64,000 bases of DNA from Linyphia triangularis (Eukaryota; Arthropoda; Arachnida; Araneae; Linyphiidae): positions 11,168,001-11,232,000 of the forward strand of contig OZ021729.1 in NCBI GenBank assembly GCA_963978545.1, given 5' to 3'. Both the position numbers and the translations under genes were made by a program. The notes under the pieces are model-generated. The model did no database searches. It saw only the letters and a list, made by a program, of their open reading frames with translations, and was not told where the DNA came from. Positions 44,005-55,350 of this stretch are shown here, piece by piece (position 1 is the stretch's first letter; each line of letters starts with the position of its first letter).

Positions 44005-44135
44005 CAATTTTAGACACAAAAATAATTTTTTGCATCTAAAACTCATTATGAAGGAATTTAAAAGAAAACAATGCAGTGCAAGCTCGCAATCTTTAATCGC
44101 ATTTTCTGCACATTATACATATTACATTATGGCAT

Positions 44136-45127
44136 CTCGGGCTGGGGTGACTTCCCAGAGGCAAAGCTGCAATGCTACCGAGCGGGTCCTCAGGTTGCGG
44201 ATAGGGGAATGGCTTCTAGATAGTAGAAGCTAGCCATCTGGTCCCGGACAGGCAGCGGAGTTGCTAGCAGAATGAGGTGGGATCAGCCTGGCAAACTGAT
44301 TTCTACAAAATGTCTCATATATTCTAAGACGGCAACTCGACAATGGCGAGTAAGTGCCGCCATTTTAAATAAAGCACTTGCCTGACTGGGATGTAGTTCA
44401 CTCCTTTTCGCAGCGTCTGTATCTATGTTAAGATCGGCTGTTAGGACTTCTGTTCTCCATGTTAGGAGCGGTCCCTTTTTTTTTTTTTTTTTGGAGCAAT
44501 GACAGTCTTCTACCTTCTAGGTGCTCCAGTCTTCGGACAACAGAAGCTTTTTCCTCCCATGAATACGTCGACTAATGTATCTGATACTGCATCGTCCGTC
44601 TCGCAGGATAAACTGGTACGCGCTCGTGGTTTAGGCAGAGGACCATGTTTGAAAAGTAAGCTACAGTCTCCTCCCACACAAAAGACACTCAAAATCTTGC
44701 AGTGTAACCTAAATGGATTGACCACTCCAGCCACTAGAATCAAACTGGATCAATTATTAAAAATGGCTGATGAAAATAGCGTTCAAGTGATAGCTTTACA
44801 GGAAACCAAGCTAAAGATGAAATCAACCCTAAAGTACAGAGGATATAACATCTATAGAAAAGATAGATCTTTTAAAGGAGGGGGAGCCGACTTGCTAGTG
44901 GTCACCTTAAAGGCCTAACATATTCCGGGGGAAGCAAAAATTTTCCTCTTTGCCCTAAATGCCAAAAAGAACAGGCATCACCTCAGCACTATTTGGACTG
45001 CCTTGGACTGGACTGGGAGGACATTTATAACTGTCCACAACTAGTGTCAGACTTCATTAATGTCAATGGCTTCACTGATATTGTCTGACTTCGTCAGACA
45101 AAAGGGAGATTAGAAACAACAACAACA
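44136..45127 (+). mobile_element. LINE copy with internal deletion
   Basis: A 12-base TSD, acattatggcat (44124-44135 and 45128-45139), flanks a unit that starts ctcgggctggggtgacttcc and ends in aac repeats. It carries a 5' leader, then a coding part with KILQCNLNGL and VIALQETKLK, which are motifs of the LINE endonuclease domain. It then jumps to a C-terminal end (CQKEQASPQHYLDC). The reverse transcriptase in between is absent. Because the TSD surrounds the shortened unit, the deletion may have existed before insertion. Confidence 0.88.
44499..44918 (+). pseudogene. LINE ORF2 N-terminal endonuclease fragment
   Basis: A 139-codon frame inside the LINE copy. The first 60 residues have no domain I recognise. 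From residue about 68 the sequence LKILQCNLNGLTTP and then VQVIALQETKLK matches the start of the apurinic-like endonuclease of non-LTR retrotransposons. The catalytic Glu of the QETKL motif is present, but the His/Asp residues at the C-terminal end of the domain are missing, so it cannot be active. Confidence 0.88.
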
Positions 45128-45139
45128 ACATTATGGCAT

Positions 45140-45495
45140 TATTTCCCCAAAACAATTTAAAGCGTCTTATATCGTATTCTGATATTGAATTGAGTAGAAA
45201 AAGTTCCATTGGTTCCATCATTCTCTTCCAATTTATACTTGATTGACAAACAGGTTTTACAATAATTCCATTACCGATGTCAAGTAAATTCATTCAATTA
45301 AGATTGAGTTCGGCATAAAAAGGATACAAGCATCAACTTTAAGTAACAGTTTTTCTATCTAATCTGAAATATTTCATAAAAATCACTTGCATAAATTTTT
45401 ATCATTACCGTATTTTTCTTTTTAAGTATTTAGCTTGGGTATTGATTTCTTCCTTTGGTCTGAATGACAATATTAAATGTCTTTATTCTAATTTC
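45140..45495. other. No recognisable feature
   Basis: AT-rich spacer between the LINE copy and a family G fragment. Confidence 0.45.
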
Positions 45496-45665
45496 TTTTT
45501 AAATACTTTATATTAACTTTGATTGTATGAGTGGTTGGCTGAGTAGGTCAAATCTGCGGAGGCCAAATTCACCCCCTTGTCGCCATCCAATCGGACAGAA
45601 ACTTGGCAGATAGATTCGATGTCCATGACAATACATTTTATCAATTTTTAGGGGTAGCCATCAAG
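45496..45665 (+). mobile_element. Family G fragment
   Basis: aaatactttatattaacttt, caaatctgcggaggccaaat and gccatccaatcggacagaaa match the left third of the 11.05- and 52.16-kb copies. It ends abruptly at the middle. Confidence 0.8.
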
Positions 45666-45962
45666 TGAGCACGATTGAGTTAGGATTTTCGACACAATCT
45701 ATCGGTACCATATTGCCAAACTCATAGCTCGGAAGCAACATGCCTCGAAATTTATTTCCTGCATCTGTACCCTGATATATCGGATTTAATGAGTGATTCT
45801 TCACACTGGTGATTGTGAAAGTTTCCTTATCAATCGAGGGACGTACTTGTAATATAATTTTCTTGTTTTTCCCCCATTCTAGTTCTACCCACATAAGTAT
45901 CCCTTGCTATTTGAACTATTATCAGCTAAACATTTTCATAACGATGTTTCGAAACAGGATAG

Positions 45963-46140
45963 AACGGTATAGTGGTTAGCGTGCTAGCTTCTGGACCGCG
46001 AGGTTGCGGGTTCGAGTCCCGTGTTGGCATGGGTGTTTGTAAATGTATGTTGGCTTGTCTAATGACGAAATGTTTCGGCGCATTATAGCCCTCGTGTTGC
46101 TGACGGCGCCAGATAATCTGAATACAACCAACCAACCAAC
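45963..46140 (+). mobile_element. SINE A copy 11, 5'-truncated by eight bases
   Basis: It begins at aacggtatagtggttagc without gccgacca. The TSD cgaaacaggatag (13 bases) lies exactly at this shortened start and after the tail, so the loss happened during insertion. Confidence 0.96.
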
Positions 46141-46245
46141 CGAAACAGGATAGCTATCACGTAGATAGTCTGCGCCAAAAAATACAACATAACCATTCTG
46201 CTATCATAACTTTATAGAACCAATAAAAACAAAGCTATTAATACA

Positions 46246-46766
46246 AATCCTTTATATGCATTGTCAATTTTTATATTTTCTTACAAAGTACCATTTCTAT
46301 TGTCAGCGTGTGCTTGGTGTTGGCATCTAATTTTAAATATTAAAAACATCTATCGGCAAAATATCCGTAAACTACTTCTCAAAGTTTATTCATTAAAAAT
46401 GAATGTGAATGCATGCACTCACATCTAAATACCTTTTTATTTATTCCGATTAAAACAATTTATTTTAATATTAATTTATTGAAACAATTTTGGCAGCAAG
46501 AAAGAGTTCCTTCGGTGATCGGTTAAATGCTGTTTCTGCGCAATTGGATGACGGCAAGCTGATTTATTAGTTTTCTGTAAAATCAACCTTTTAGCGACAA
46601 TAACAGCTCCAAAATTTGATAGGTTCGATGTCAATGAAAATGCATTCTATCTGCCAAGTTTCAGCCCGAATTGATGACGGTAAAGGGGTTAATTAGGCCT
46701 CCATATATTAGTCCGCCATCGAAAAACATACGCACAAAATTGAAATTAATATACAGGATTTAAAAA
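46246..46766 (-). mobile_element. Family G copy
   Basis: caaatcctttatatgcattg at the left and taatatacaggatttaaaa at the right bound a 520-bp copy with all landmarks, including agcgtgtgcttggtgttggc. Confidence 0.85.
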
Positions 46767-47059
46767 AAATCGTATTGTTAAACTACCTGCTTAATCTTTA
46801 GAAAATTATTTTTATTTTGCTAAAACCATCCATGCAATACTCGGAAAATGTATTTAATTGTTCAAAAAGCGGTATTTTATAAGGCCTTACACCGCCTTCA
46901 AAAGCAGATTTACGGCTTTTTTTGGTTATGAAACCATCAGTACCTTCTTTACTTCTCTTAACAACAACAGCAGCAAAATTCCTTCTCACCCTAACCTCAA
47001 AACCAATTAATATCCACTAACAACACCCAAAAAAACAAAAGCAAAAAAACACCACCAAA

Positions 47060-47566
47060 CTCCTCTTGAACTTTGAAGAGGGTACCATATCTTCTCTAGA
47101 AGGACCCACTTTTCCCCCTATTCTTTATCTTCCACCCTCCGCCAGATGTCAGCCTCGTCGCCCTGGCAAGGTGGCTTTTCCCCCGTTCAGCCCACACTCT
47201 CACAACCGATATCGGCCGAAACGGCAACTTCCACCCCGAGTCTCATTCCGACTCGCCAGAGGATCGGACGAAACCGAAACTTTGTCCCGTAGCAGCATCG
47301 AGTGATTTTCAGAGAATCGAGTGATTTTCTCAAGTTTGATGGAAAGACTAGTGACCACCTTGCATTGCATGGTTTTGGATGTTATGAATCGGTGTTTTTG
47401 AGTTTTAAGTGTAATTTTTCACCTCATTGTGGATTTTTTGAGGTCCTGTGACGAGAAGACACACGTGTTGTTTCTCTTTTTGTGAACTCAGGAGTTGGAT
47501 TTTTTGGAAACTGAGGATTTGAATTTTTTTTCTTGTCTGTGAACTGCAGATTTGTGAACAGCGACG
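47060..47566 (+). promoter_or_regulatory. Putative 5' leader/promoter of a host gene
   Basis: About 300 bases (47.06-47.32 kb) are markedly richer in GC and CpG than the rest of the window, with words such as tatcggccgaaacggcaact and gactcgccagaggatcggac. They are followed by about 250 bases leading to the start codon at 47567. It is not shared with any repeat here. The 79-codon frame at 47066-47305 probably belongs to the untranslated leader. No TATA box is evident. Confidence 0.5.
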
Positions 47567-47633
47567 ATGATGTTTTGGAACACGTTCACCAAGTCATGCG
47601 TTGTGATGCTATTCATCCTGGAATTCTCTAAAG
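47567..47633 (+). CDS. Putative first coding exon with signal peptide
   Basis: ATG ATG opens a frame encoding MMFWNTFTKSCVVMLFILEF followed by SK. It is a short N-region with one Lys, a hydrophobic core (VVMLFILEF) and a likely cleavage region, as in secreted or membrane proteins. The exon ends aaag|gtatga, a good splice donor, in phase 1. Read without splicing, the frame stops within 12 codons. A signal-peptide exon ending in a phase-1 intron is common in immunoglobulin-superfamily genes, but the rest of the gene lies outside the readable evidence. No further exon was identified downstream in the window. Confidence 0.5.
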
Positions 47634-50478
47634 GTATGATACTCTTAAAACTAAAATAAGATTGTTCGACATAAATAACGCAAACTAGTATAAAAACGAA
47701 ATTTTAGTTAGTCCTGTAACCAAAAACTTCTAAAGTTCCAGATACAGACATTTGCTACTATTTGTAAAAATTTAGTTTTTAATACACTACTTTTCTCTCG
47801 GAAAAAATTATTTTTCTCGGCATAGCTCATTAAATAACTTTAATAATAAATATAAACTTCTAGCTCCCTTTCAAAATCCACTTTTTTTTTTTTTAAGTGA
47901 ATACTTATATATATATAATAATAAAACGGATCTATACTGAATGCTCGAGAAGTTTAAGTATTATGCTTAAAAGAAAAAATTATAAAAAAACCTACTTACA
48001 GCAGGGCGTTTAAAAGATAATTTTTGCCATCCACAAACTTTTTTTATAGGAATCGTAAAAATTATTATTAGATTTCTCAATGAGTATCAACTCAATTATT
48101 TTTCTGCGATTCATTCGTACGCAAAAATACTTGAGAGTTTTTAGAAAATGTGAAGTATTTATTACTAAAGAAAAGTATTTATGTATATCGTTACATCCTC
48201 GTAAAATCAAGCACTTTTACAAAACATTTCTCATAAAAATCCGTCTTGTCAATCTTAATATCTGAATTTTAATTTATTTTACCTTGAGGAAATTATTTTG
48301 TATGATTTTGGTCGGTGATTGTAAAAATATGATGACCAATGAATGGTTGTGTTGCCACGACGTTAAGGTTATTAAATTATTTCTATAGAATCCAATTTAA
48401 GTTCTTACAAACTATAGATGTTATATTCATTAAAAAAAAAAATATCGTCATGCTTTTTAAATTTACGTTATCGAAAATGTTCAAACATACATCGCTATTT
48501 TGCTTGTTGCGTATTCGTTTAATTAATTTAACTTGAAATATAATTCAAATTAAAAAAAAAAAAATCATAACACTGTTATTCGTTGTTCTCAATACCAAGC
48601 TCTTAGAATTATTATTAAATGAAAATAATAAGGGTGATAAAAATTTGATGATAAAATATACAATACCGAATCAGATATGAAAGAAAAAAAATCTATTCAC
48701 ACAAAGAATAATTTTAAACAAAATATTTAATCAGTATTTTTTTTTATAATATTGGAACCAGTTTTTTTATCAAAAGTTAATGATTAAAATTGTTTGTCAG
48801 TGTTAATTTTTATAATGTACTGTAGGTGTTAAAAATATTATGCATGCTTTTTGTTTGATAAAATCTTTTTATATCTCTAAGTATTCTAACCTTATGGGTT
48901 TTATTTTTATGCATAGGAAAATAAGAAACTTTAGAATTGGGATTAATTTAAATTGTTTTTTTCCCTGAGCAAAAAAAAAAAATACTTAAACTTTTTATAG
49001 AAGCATATATTGTTAAATAAAAATTAGTGTTTATATATATTTAAGCATGTTTTAGTGTTTAAAACTAATTAGTAAATATATTTTACCATGTCAAATAGCA
49101 GCAATTACATTTTTATTCATTCTTATATTAAAACAAGTAAAAAGTCTCTATTAATATCATGCGATAAAGTTTAAAAGTTAAAGCGTAACTTCCGATATTC
49201 AATTTTGTGAAAATAAATAAAAGTACTAATAAATATTTATCTGCAATAAATATTTCACGCCTATTTGATAACCTGGAAGTGTACCTTATAATTATTTGAA
49301 TTATGTTCATAGCACACAACATCAAGGCCCCTTTTAGTACTTGAACTCCAAGTCGTTATTGGTAAAAAATCACCATTTTGAATGACACCAAAACCTGTCC
49401 GTATAGGATGCGGTTTGTTTTAGGGTAAAAAGACAGGACTAACAACATTTCAAAACCACGATCAGTAATATCAGCGGTTACGATTGTGTGAAATACCCAT
49501 AGAAAACAAATAATATTGTTACAAAAATCGTCTGTAACTAATTGTAAATAGTGACGTATTTATTTTAACGTTCTATTTTTATTTAGTTTAATTTTTAAAC
49601 AGCGATAATACAGGTTAGAAAAAGGTGGCAACACCTAAATTAATAGGGAAATTTCTAGTCATTTCGATCACGCGATTGGTTAAATGGATTTTGTTAGAAA
49701 TTTTGCCACGAAACTATAAAAGAAGCGGGAAAATGGAATTAAAGTGCAGACGAGAATAGGACACATTTCGGGAAGGTATATCTTTGTTGACTGAGCTTGA
49801 ATTATCGCTGTGTTTGAAGTTGAATGTGCTGAAATTTGATAGCAATTTCTCTGTTATTCGAAGGAGTTTGTAAACCTTCGAAAGAAAAAAAAATTATAGT
49901 TTTTATTTAGTAAAAACTGCGTCATTTCTTATAAAAAAAATTCATAAGAATAAGATAAACTACGATTTTTAATAATAAACTATTTCTGTATAGTTGTATG
50001 TTGGTAGAAATCCTTTTCTGTCGTCGGGAAGTTTTTCTTAGAGAAAACATTTTAGAAATATTTATTACTAACGATAAACTGATTTTGACTTAATTTTATC
50101 TTTATATTGATACCAAACTTATAATTTTGTCTTCAGTCGTAGAAAAAGCGACTGAACCTAAATCTCCATCATGATCTGATAAATTGATTTTTGGATTTGT
50201 GAAATATTCACTGTTAAACTATATCGTGATTCCAAATTTCGACGATGCGTTAAACATCCCGATTATAGAATTTTTTGTGGAAAGTTATACACATTTAAAA
50301 TATAAACTTGGTATCAACATTCAAACTCAAAATTGAATTTAGAAGCGAGCTCATCTCGATTTTTTTTCTTTCTTCAAAATGTAATATTTTGGGTATGTTT
50401 AAATCTAGACCGATGTTTCAATATTGAGTAGTACTAGCATGTAGTTGTCATAATCTAGGGGTGTCCAATATCGCAAAA
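47634..50478. other. Putative first intron or intergenic DNA, few repeats
   Basis: This is the longest stretch (2.8 kb) without a recognised mobile element. It is very AT-rich with A and T runs. A TATA-like word, ctataaaagaagcggg, lies near 49715, but nothing downstream supports a promoter. No coding frame resembles a known protein. If the exon at 47567 is real, this is its intron. Confidence 0.45.
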
Positions 50479-50559
50479 TACACTGAAGAGCCAGAAAAAC
50501 TGGTACACCTGCTTAATATCGTGTAGGGCCTCCACAAGCTCGCAGAAGTACCGCTACAC

Positions 50560-51810
50560 GACATGGCAGGGATCCTACTAATGTCTGACGGTATCCTGGG
50601 GGTAATTCATATCTTGAATCCTGTAGGGCAGTTCACAAATCATAAGAGTGCGAGGTAATTGAGACCTCTTCCAAACAGCACTTTGCAAGGCATCCCGGAT
50701 ATACTCAATGTTCATGTCTGGGGATTTAGGTGGCCAAAGGAGATGTATAAAGTCAAAAGAGTGTTCCTGGAGCCAGTTTGTAGCAATTCTCAACATGTGG
50801 GGTGTCGTATTGTCATGTTGGAATTGTCCAAGTCCGGCCGAATGCCCCATGGACACGAATGGGTGCAGGTGATTGGGCGAGGTACTTACGTACCCCTAAT
50901 ACATCTCTAGGCGGATTAGGGGTTCCATATCGCGCCATCTACATACGCCCTATACTATTATGGAGACTCCACCAGCTTGAACAGTCTCTTGTAGACATGT
51001 AGGGTCCACTGATTCATGCGGTTGTCTACATACAACTGCACGTCTATCTGCCCGATACAATTGAAAATGAGGCTCATCAGACCAGGCAACGTGTTTCGAA
51101 TCATCAACATTCCAATGGGAGTATTGGCGGGCCCAGGTGAGTCGTAAAGACTTGTGACGTGTAGTCAACAACAGTACACGAGTCGGCCTTCAACTTCGAA
51201 ATCTCATGTTAATGATGGTCCTTCGAACTGTTTGTACTCTGACACTTGCTGATGCCCCAGCATTGAAGTCCGCGGCAATTTGTGGAATTGTTGCACTTCT
51301 ATCTTGTTTCAGGATTCTCCTTAATCGTCTATGGTCCCGTTCTTTCAAGGTTTTTTACTGGTCGCACCGATGTCTGGAATTTGATGTTTTACCGGATAAT
51401 TGAGTTTCACGATACGCTCATGAAATGGTCGTAGGCGAAAATCTAAACTTCTTCGCCACCTCAGATATATTATGTCCCATATCACGAGAGCCAACTATAA
51501 AGCCATGTTCAAAGTCCCTTAGCCGACCAAACGGTATAGTGGTTAGCGTGCTGGCTTCTAGACCGCGAGGTTGCGGGTTCCGAGTCCCGTGTTAGGCATG
51601 GGTGTTTGTAAATGTATGTTGGCTTGTCTAATGACGAAAGTTTCGGCGCATTATAGCCCTCGTGTTGCTGACGGCACCAGATAATCTGAATACAACCAAC
51701 CAATCAAAGTCCCTTAAAATTTGATTACCTGCCATTGTAGCAGCAAGAATCAATCTAACAGCTTTGTCAGACACCAGTTGTCTAATTAAGGCCTCTTCAG
51801 ATTTCATCTC
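50560..51810 (-). pseudogene. Tc1-like transposase pseudogene
   Basis: Minus-strand segments in order are KAVRLILAATMAGN (before the SINE), NISEVAKKFRFSPTT (helix-turn-helix), WARQYSHWNVDD, HVAWSDEPHFQLYRAD, GQFQHDNTTPHMLRIA and LLWPPKSPDMNIEYIRDAL. The three acidic catalytic positions of a DD34E transposase can be recognised (WSDE, QHDN, NIEYIRD), but stops, frameshifts and the SINE break the frame. Confidence 0.93.
51522..51703 (+). mobile_element. SINE A copy 12, inside the Tc1 element
   Basis: TSD tcaaagtccctta (13 bases) at 51509-51521 and 51704-51716, both within Tc1 sequence. The B box has an extra base (gggttccgag), as in copy 8. Confidence 0.97.
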
Positions 51811-51885
51811 ATAACTCTGATTGATGGCATACCTCCCTTATTTGCAAACGCACGCCTATACTAGTTTTTCTGGCTCTTCAGTGTA

Positions 51886-52155
51886 TACGAGTAATTCAAA
51901 CTATAAAAATGTTTGACGCCTTAGTATTCATTTAAACGTTCTATTAGCATCACAGACAGATATCAAAGAGGAGATTTAATAAACACAAGGTTTGGTGATA
52001 TTCTTCTAGAAGTGATATAACAAAACTATAAACTTTAATAGTCGTAGCCCCTGACGCACTTTATGCAAAGAAACTTTTTTGTATTTTATATGGCAACTCG
52101 ATACTTGACCCTTATAAAATTAAATCTCGTGGTTCAATATGTTCAAATATATTCA
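51886..52155. other. No recognisable feature
   Basis: AT-rich spacer. Confidence 0.4.
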
Positions 52156-52159
52156 GTGT

Positions 52160-52705
52160 ATTTTTAAATCATTTGTATTAACTTCGATTTTGTGTGTCGA
52201 TGGCGGGAATATCTGCGGAGGTCTAATTAACCCCCTTTCTTCATCCAATCGGGCTGAAACTTTGCAAATAGATTCGATATCGATGTCAATGCGTTCTATC
52301 ACATTTTGGTAGCTATTATTGTCACTAAATCGTCTATTTTACGGAATGCTAATAAACAACTTTCAGTCACCCAATCGCGCTGAAATAGCATTCAACCGGC
52401 CATTTTAAAATCTTTCCTGCTGTCGATTTTTTTTTAATAAATAAATAATAAAATTACTTAAATCAGAATAAATAAATGATATTTGAATGTGAGATAAATA
52501 AATGATATTTGGACGTACATAAATTCACGTTCATTTTTAATAAGTAAATTTTGAAACTTAGTTTACCGCACATTTTGCTGATAGAAATGTTTTTAATTTT
52601 TAAAATTAGCTGCAAACACCAAGTACACGCTGTTTGCAGAACCGGCTCTGCGTTAACGAATATAAAAATTGGCAATGCATATAAAGGATTTGCATTAAAA
52701 GCTTT
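52160..52705 (+). mobile_element. Family G copy
   Basis: From tttttaaatcatttgtatta through catccaatcgggctgaaact and caatcgcgctgaaatagcat to gcatataaaggatttgcatt. A stretch near 52.48 kb (gataaataaatgatattt) is duplicated locally. Confidence 0.85.
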
Positions 52706-52749
52706 AATTTTATTGGTTGTATTATTTTTTCTGAATATTTTTTGATCCA

Positions 52750-53400
52750 AGACTAGTCTTTATCGAAATTTGTTCTCCAATTAATTGCTTATACCATGGA
52801 CCATTACACCCAAATAAAAGTAACGACAAAATACAAGTTGTCAAAATTTCTTTCTCCCTTTTTCTTTTACCACCAAGCAACAAAAAAAATGGAAAATAAA
52901 CATCAAGAAGACCGTATTTCAAGGAATTCTCGGGGAATTACAAAAAATGGTATATCTTGTTCCCAAACCATCATCTTGAAATAAGTGATTCGATGAAAGT
53001 GTTCTATTCCCAAAGGACCAATATCTTCACCACACATCCAGCTCTTGGAAGTGTTTGTTTTTCTGCAAGTCTGTCCAGGCAGCATCAGCGATTGCGAAAT
53101 ATTTGTTGATCTTTCTAAAGAAGCTTGCTACAATATTTGTCTTTCCTTAAGTGATGGTGTTATATATAATGCCTGTTAGGATAGTTGTAAATGTAGGTAA
53201 TTGTTTACCTCCCTTAAAATCCTTGGTGTGTAATCTAAGTTTCGCCACGAATATGTCAAAGGGATATAAGTTGTAGAACAAATACATTCACTTGACTTGA
53301 ATATGATTTGATTTTGTTGTTGTTTTAAGATCAGTTATTTACCGATTCTCTTTGACGTTGGAAACTTGTGCTACTTTATACATGTACTTAGTGTTTCAAA
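52750..53400. other. No recognisable feature
   Basis: Unique-looking sequence with short frames on both strands (62 and 60 codons) and no known domain. Confidence 0.4.
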
Positions 53401-53404
53401 ATGA

Positions 53405-53592
53405 ATATTGGTTGGTTTGTACGCTCAAAGACCTATTTTTATGCTCAATAAAGGATAATCAGGCAGGAACCTATAGCTTAACGTGGATTCCGAACTATAA
53501 CGAACATCCATGCCTAATCCAGGATTCGAACCCGGCACCTTTGGTATGCGAAACCAGAGCTCTAACCCCACAACCATCCGGTGGGCCAAAAT
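53405..53592 (-). mobile_element. SINE B copy 3
   Basis: The best-preserved SINE B. On the minus strand: tggttgtggggttagagctc, ggtttcgcataccaaaggtg, ccgggttcgaatcctggatt, aggcatggatgttcgttata, ggaatccacgttaagctata. A-box-like and B-box words are properly spaced. Confidence 0.88.
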
Positions 53593-53838
53593 TAATATTG
53601 ATTTAGATGTCAAGTTTCGTGTTGTATAAAGTCATGACGCGTTAGAAACTGAAAGACGACTGCAAGTTTAATCCTCAGAGAGTCCAGGTAATGGGCGAAA
53701 TTGTACAACTAAGGACTAAAAATGGAAAACGACCTAAGTAGCAAAAAAATTGAAAATCTTTTTTTACGGAAAAATGTCCTAAAGACCAAGCTAAACAAAG
53801 TGGAGAACGCCCAAAGTGCGAATTCCAGTAGCAATAGT

Positions 53839-53974
53839 CCGCGAGGTTGCGTGTTCGAGTCCCGTGTTAGGCATGGATGTTTTTAAATGTATGTTGGCTT
53901 GTCTAATGGCGAATGTTTCGGAGCATTATAGCCCTCGTGTTGCTGACGGCGCCAGATAATCTGAAAACAACCAA
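53839..53974 (+). mobile_element. SINE A copy 13, 5'-truncated
   Basis: It starts at ccgcgaggttgcgtgttcga, so the A box is absent. TSD ccagtagcaatagt (14 bases) at 53825-53838 and 53975-53988 shows that it inserted in this shortened form. Confidence 0.96.
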
Positions 53975-54069
53975 CCAGTAGCAATAGTTCAAATTCAATC
54001 TGAAGTGTGTACTTAAGCATTGCTTTACGTACCAGAGCGATAATTTTTTGGCTCTCCTGAAAAATTTTC

Positions 54070-54253
54070 GCCGACCAAACGGTATAGTGGTTAGCGTGCT
54101 AGCTTCTAGATCGTGAGGTTGCGGGTTCGAGTCCCGTATTAGGCATGGGTGTTTGTAAATATATGTTGGCTTGTCTAATGACGAATGTTTCGGCGCATTA
54201 TAGCCCTAGTGTTGCTGACGGCGTCAGATAATCTGAAAACAACCAACCAACCA
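54070..54253 (+). mobile_element. SINE A copy 14
   Basis: Full-length head and tail. TSD not clear. Its 3' flank is directly the interior of a TTAA MITE whose left end is lost. Confidence 0.94.
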
Positions 54254-54256
54254 ATT

Positions 54257-54478
54257 GCTTTCCCTGCAATATTTTTTAAATTATATTTCTGATTCAAATC
54301 TGTAATTTTTTTAATTGTTATTTTATTTATTTTGTTTTAAATGAGTATTTATCTATCATCCTAATAAAATATTTAAAAAATATTTTATTTTAAATTTCAG
54401 TTAATTTTAAAATGTTGTGCATTTCTAGAAAAACCAGGGATCCAAAGGACGTATATATACGTCCATGACCCTCAGATA
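54257..54478. mobile_element. TTAA MITE remnant, right part
   Basis: aatgagtatttatctatcat, taaaatgttgtgcatttcta and acgtatatatacgtccatga match the 9195-9457 element, ending at TTAA (54479-54482). The left terminus is missing next to SINE A copy 14. Confidence 0.8.
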
Positions 54479-54691
54479 GTTAAGTACCTGATAGAACACC
54501 ATTCTGAAATTTTTTAGTAGAATGTAGAGAACTTCTGGTAGATTATGAATATATTGGTCCGCTGATGAAAAAATGGCCGAAAATGATCAAAAATAGACTT
54601 TGAATGAGTTGAACTGAATACATTAACTGAACGTATTATTTACAATTCAACCTGGCTCACTTTTAAAAGAGTGTGACCTTGAAAATATTAA

Positions 54692-55350
54692 CCCTTTGCA
54701 CTCGTATGTGTCCCCGTATGGGGGACTTCACTCGTTTTACCATCGCGCTCGTATGTCCCCTTACGGGGGACATCGCATCTGTATTGGGCAAACTGTGATA
54801 ACTTTACCAAAACATTTCTGTTCGAAGTATTTCTAAGTTGATTTGCTTTGGAGGTGCCGGCATTACGTTCCGCCCCTAAATATTGTTTATATAGTTTTTT
54901 CATATTATATTTTTAGATTTTTAACCTTTTGCACTCTGAACCATTCTGAACGGCTACCAGCAGCTCAGCCCTAGTGTTGCCCTTGCGCAAGTAAATTTCA
55001 ACAAACCCAACCATCGACAAACTCTCCTTATCGCTCCTTTCAAGTGGCGCAGAAAAGTGCTCGGACCGTCTTGAAAAACGCTTCTCACGTTCTTTCTTGA
55101 CACAAAACCCAGCTGAAATGGTTTTTTAATATATATATATATCTTGGTAATTTTACCATATTTTGATTTGATCTCTTGTACCATTTCAAGAGAGAACTTC
55201 AGGGAAACGTGTATTTCTTAAAAAGTTGTACTGGAAAAAGCTAATTCTCCGTAATCACTAATAAACTTTAATGTCCCCTGAGAGGGCCCATCCGAGTGAT
55301 ATGCTAGATTACGATGTCCCCTGAAAGAGGAGACAGCGGAATGCAAAGGG
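54692..55350. mobile_element. TTAA-type element with GTCCCC hairpins, composite
   Basis: TTAA-CCCTTTGCACTCGTATGT opens it, and gcggaatgcaaaggg closes it; the right TTAA has decayed to tcag. Small hairpins such as tgtcccc-ttac-ggggaca occur inside. A second TTAA-like start (ttaaccttttgcactctgaa, 54922) and a retroposon tail on the minus strand (ccctagtgttgcccttgcgc) are nested. Boundaries of the nested parts are uncertain. Confidence 0.7.

Larger units (their letters stand above)
50481..51883 (-). mobile_element. Tc1-like transposon, complete but inactive
   Basis: The inverted ends CACTGAAGAGCCAGAAAAAC and TTTTTCTGGCTCTTCAGTG are flanked by the TA dinucleotide target (50479-50480 and 51884-51885). 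The minus strand encodes a degenerate transposase. SINE A copy 12 is inserted near the transposase N-terminus. Length without the SINE and its TSD is about 1.2 kb, close to the usual size of small Tc1 elements. Confidence 0.95.

Noticed and set aside
49700..49735. TATA box (ctataaaag) as a promoter
   Set aside because: No open frame, splice donor or repeat end follows that would support transcription.
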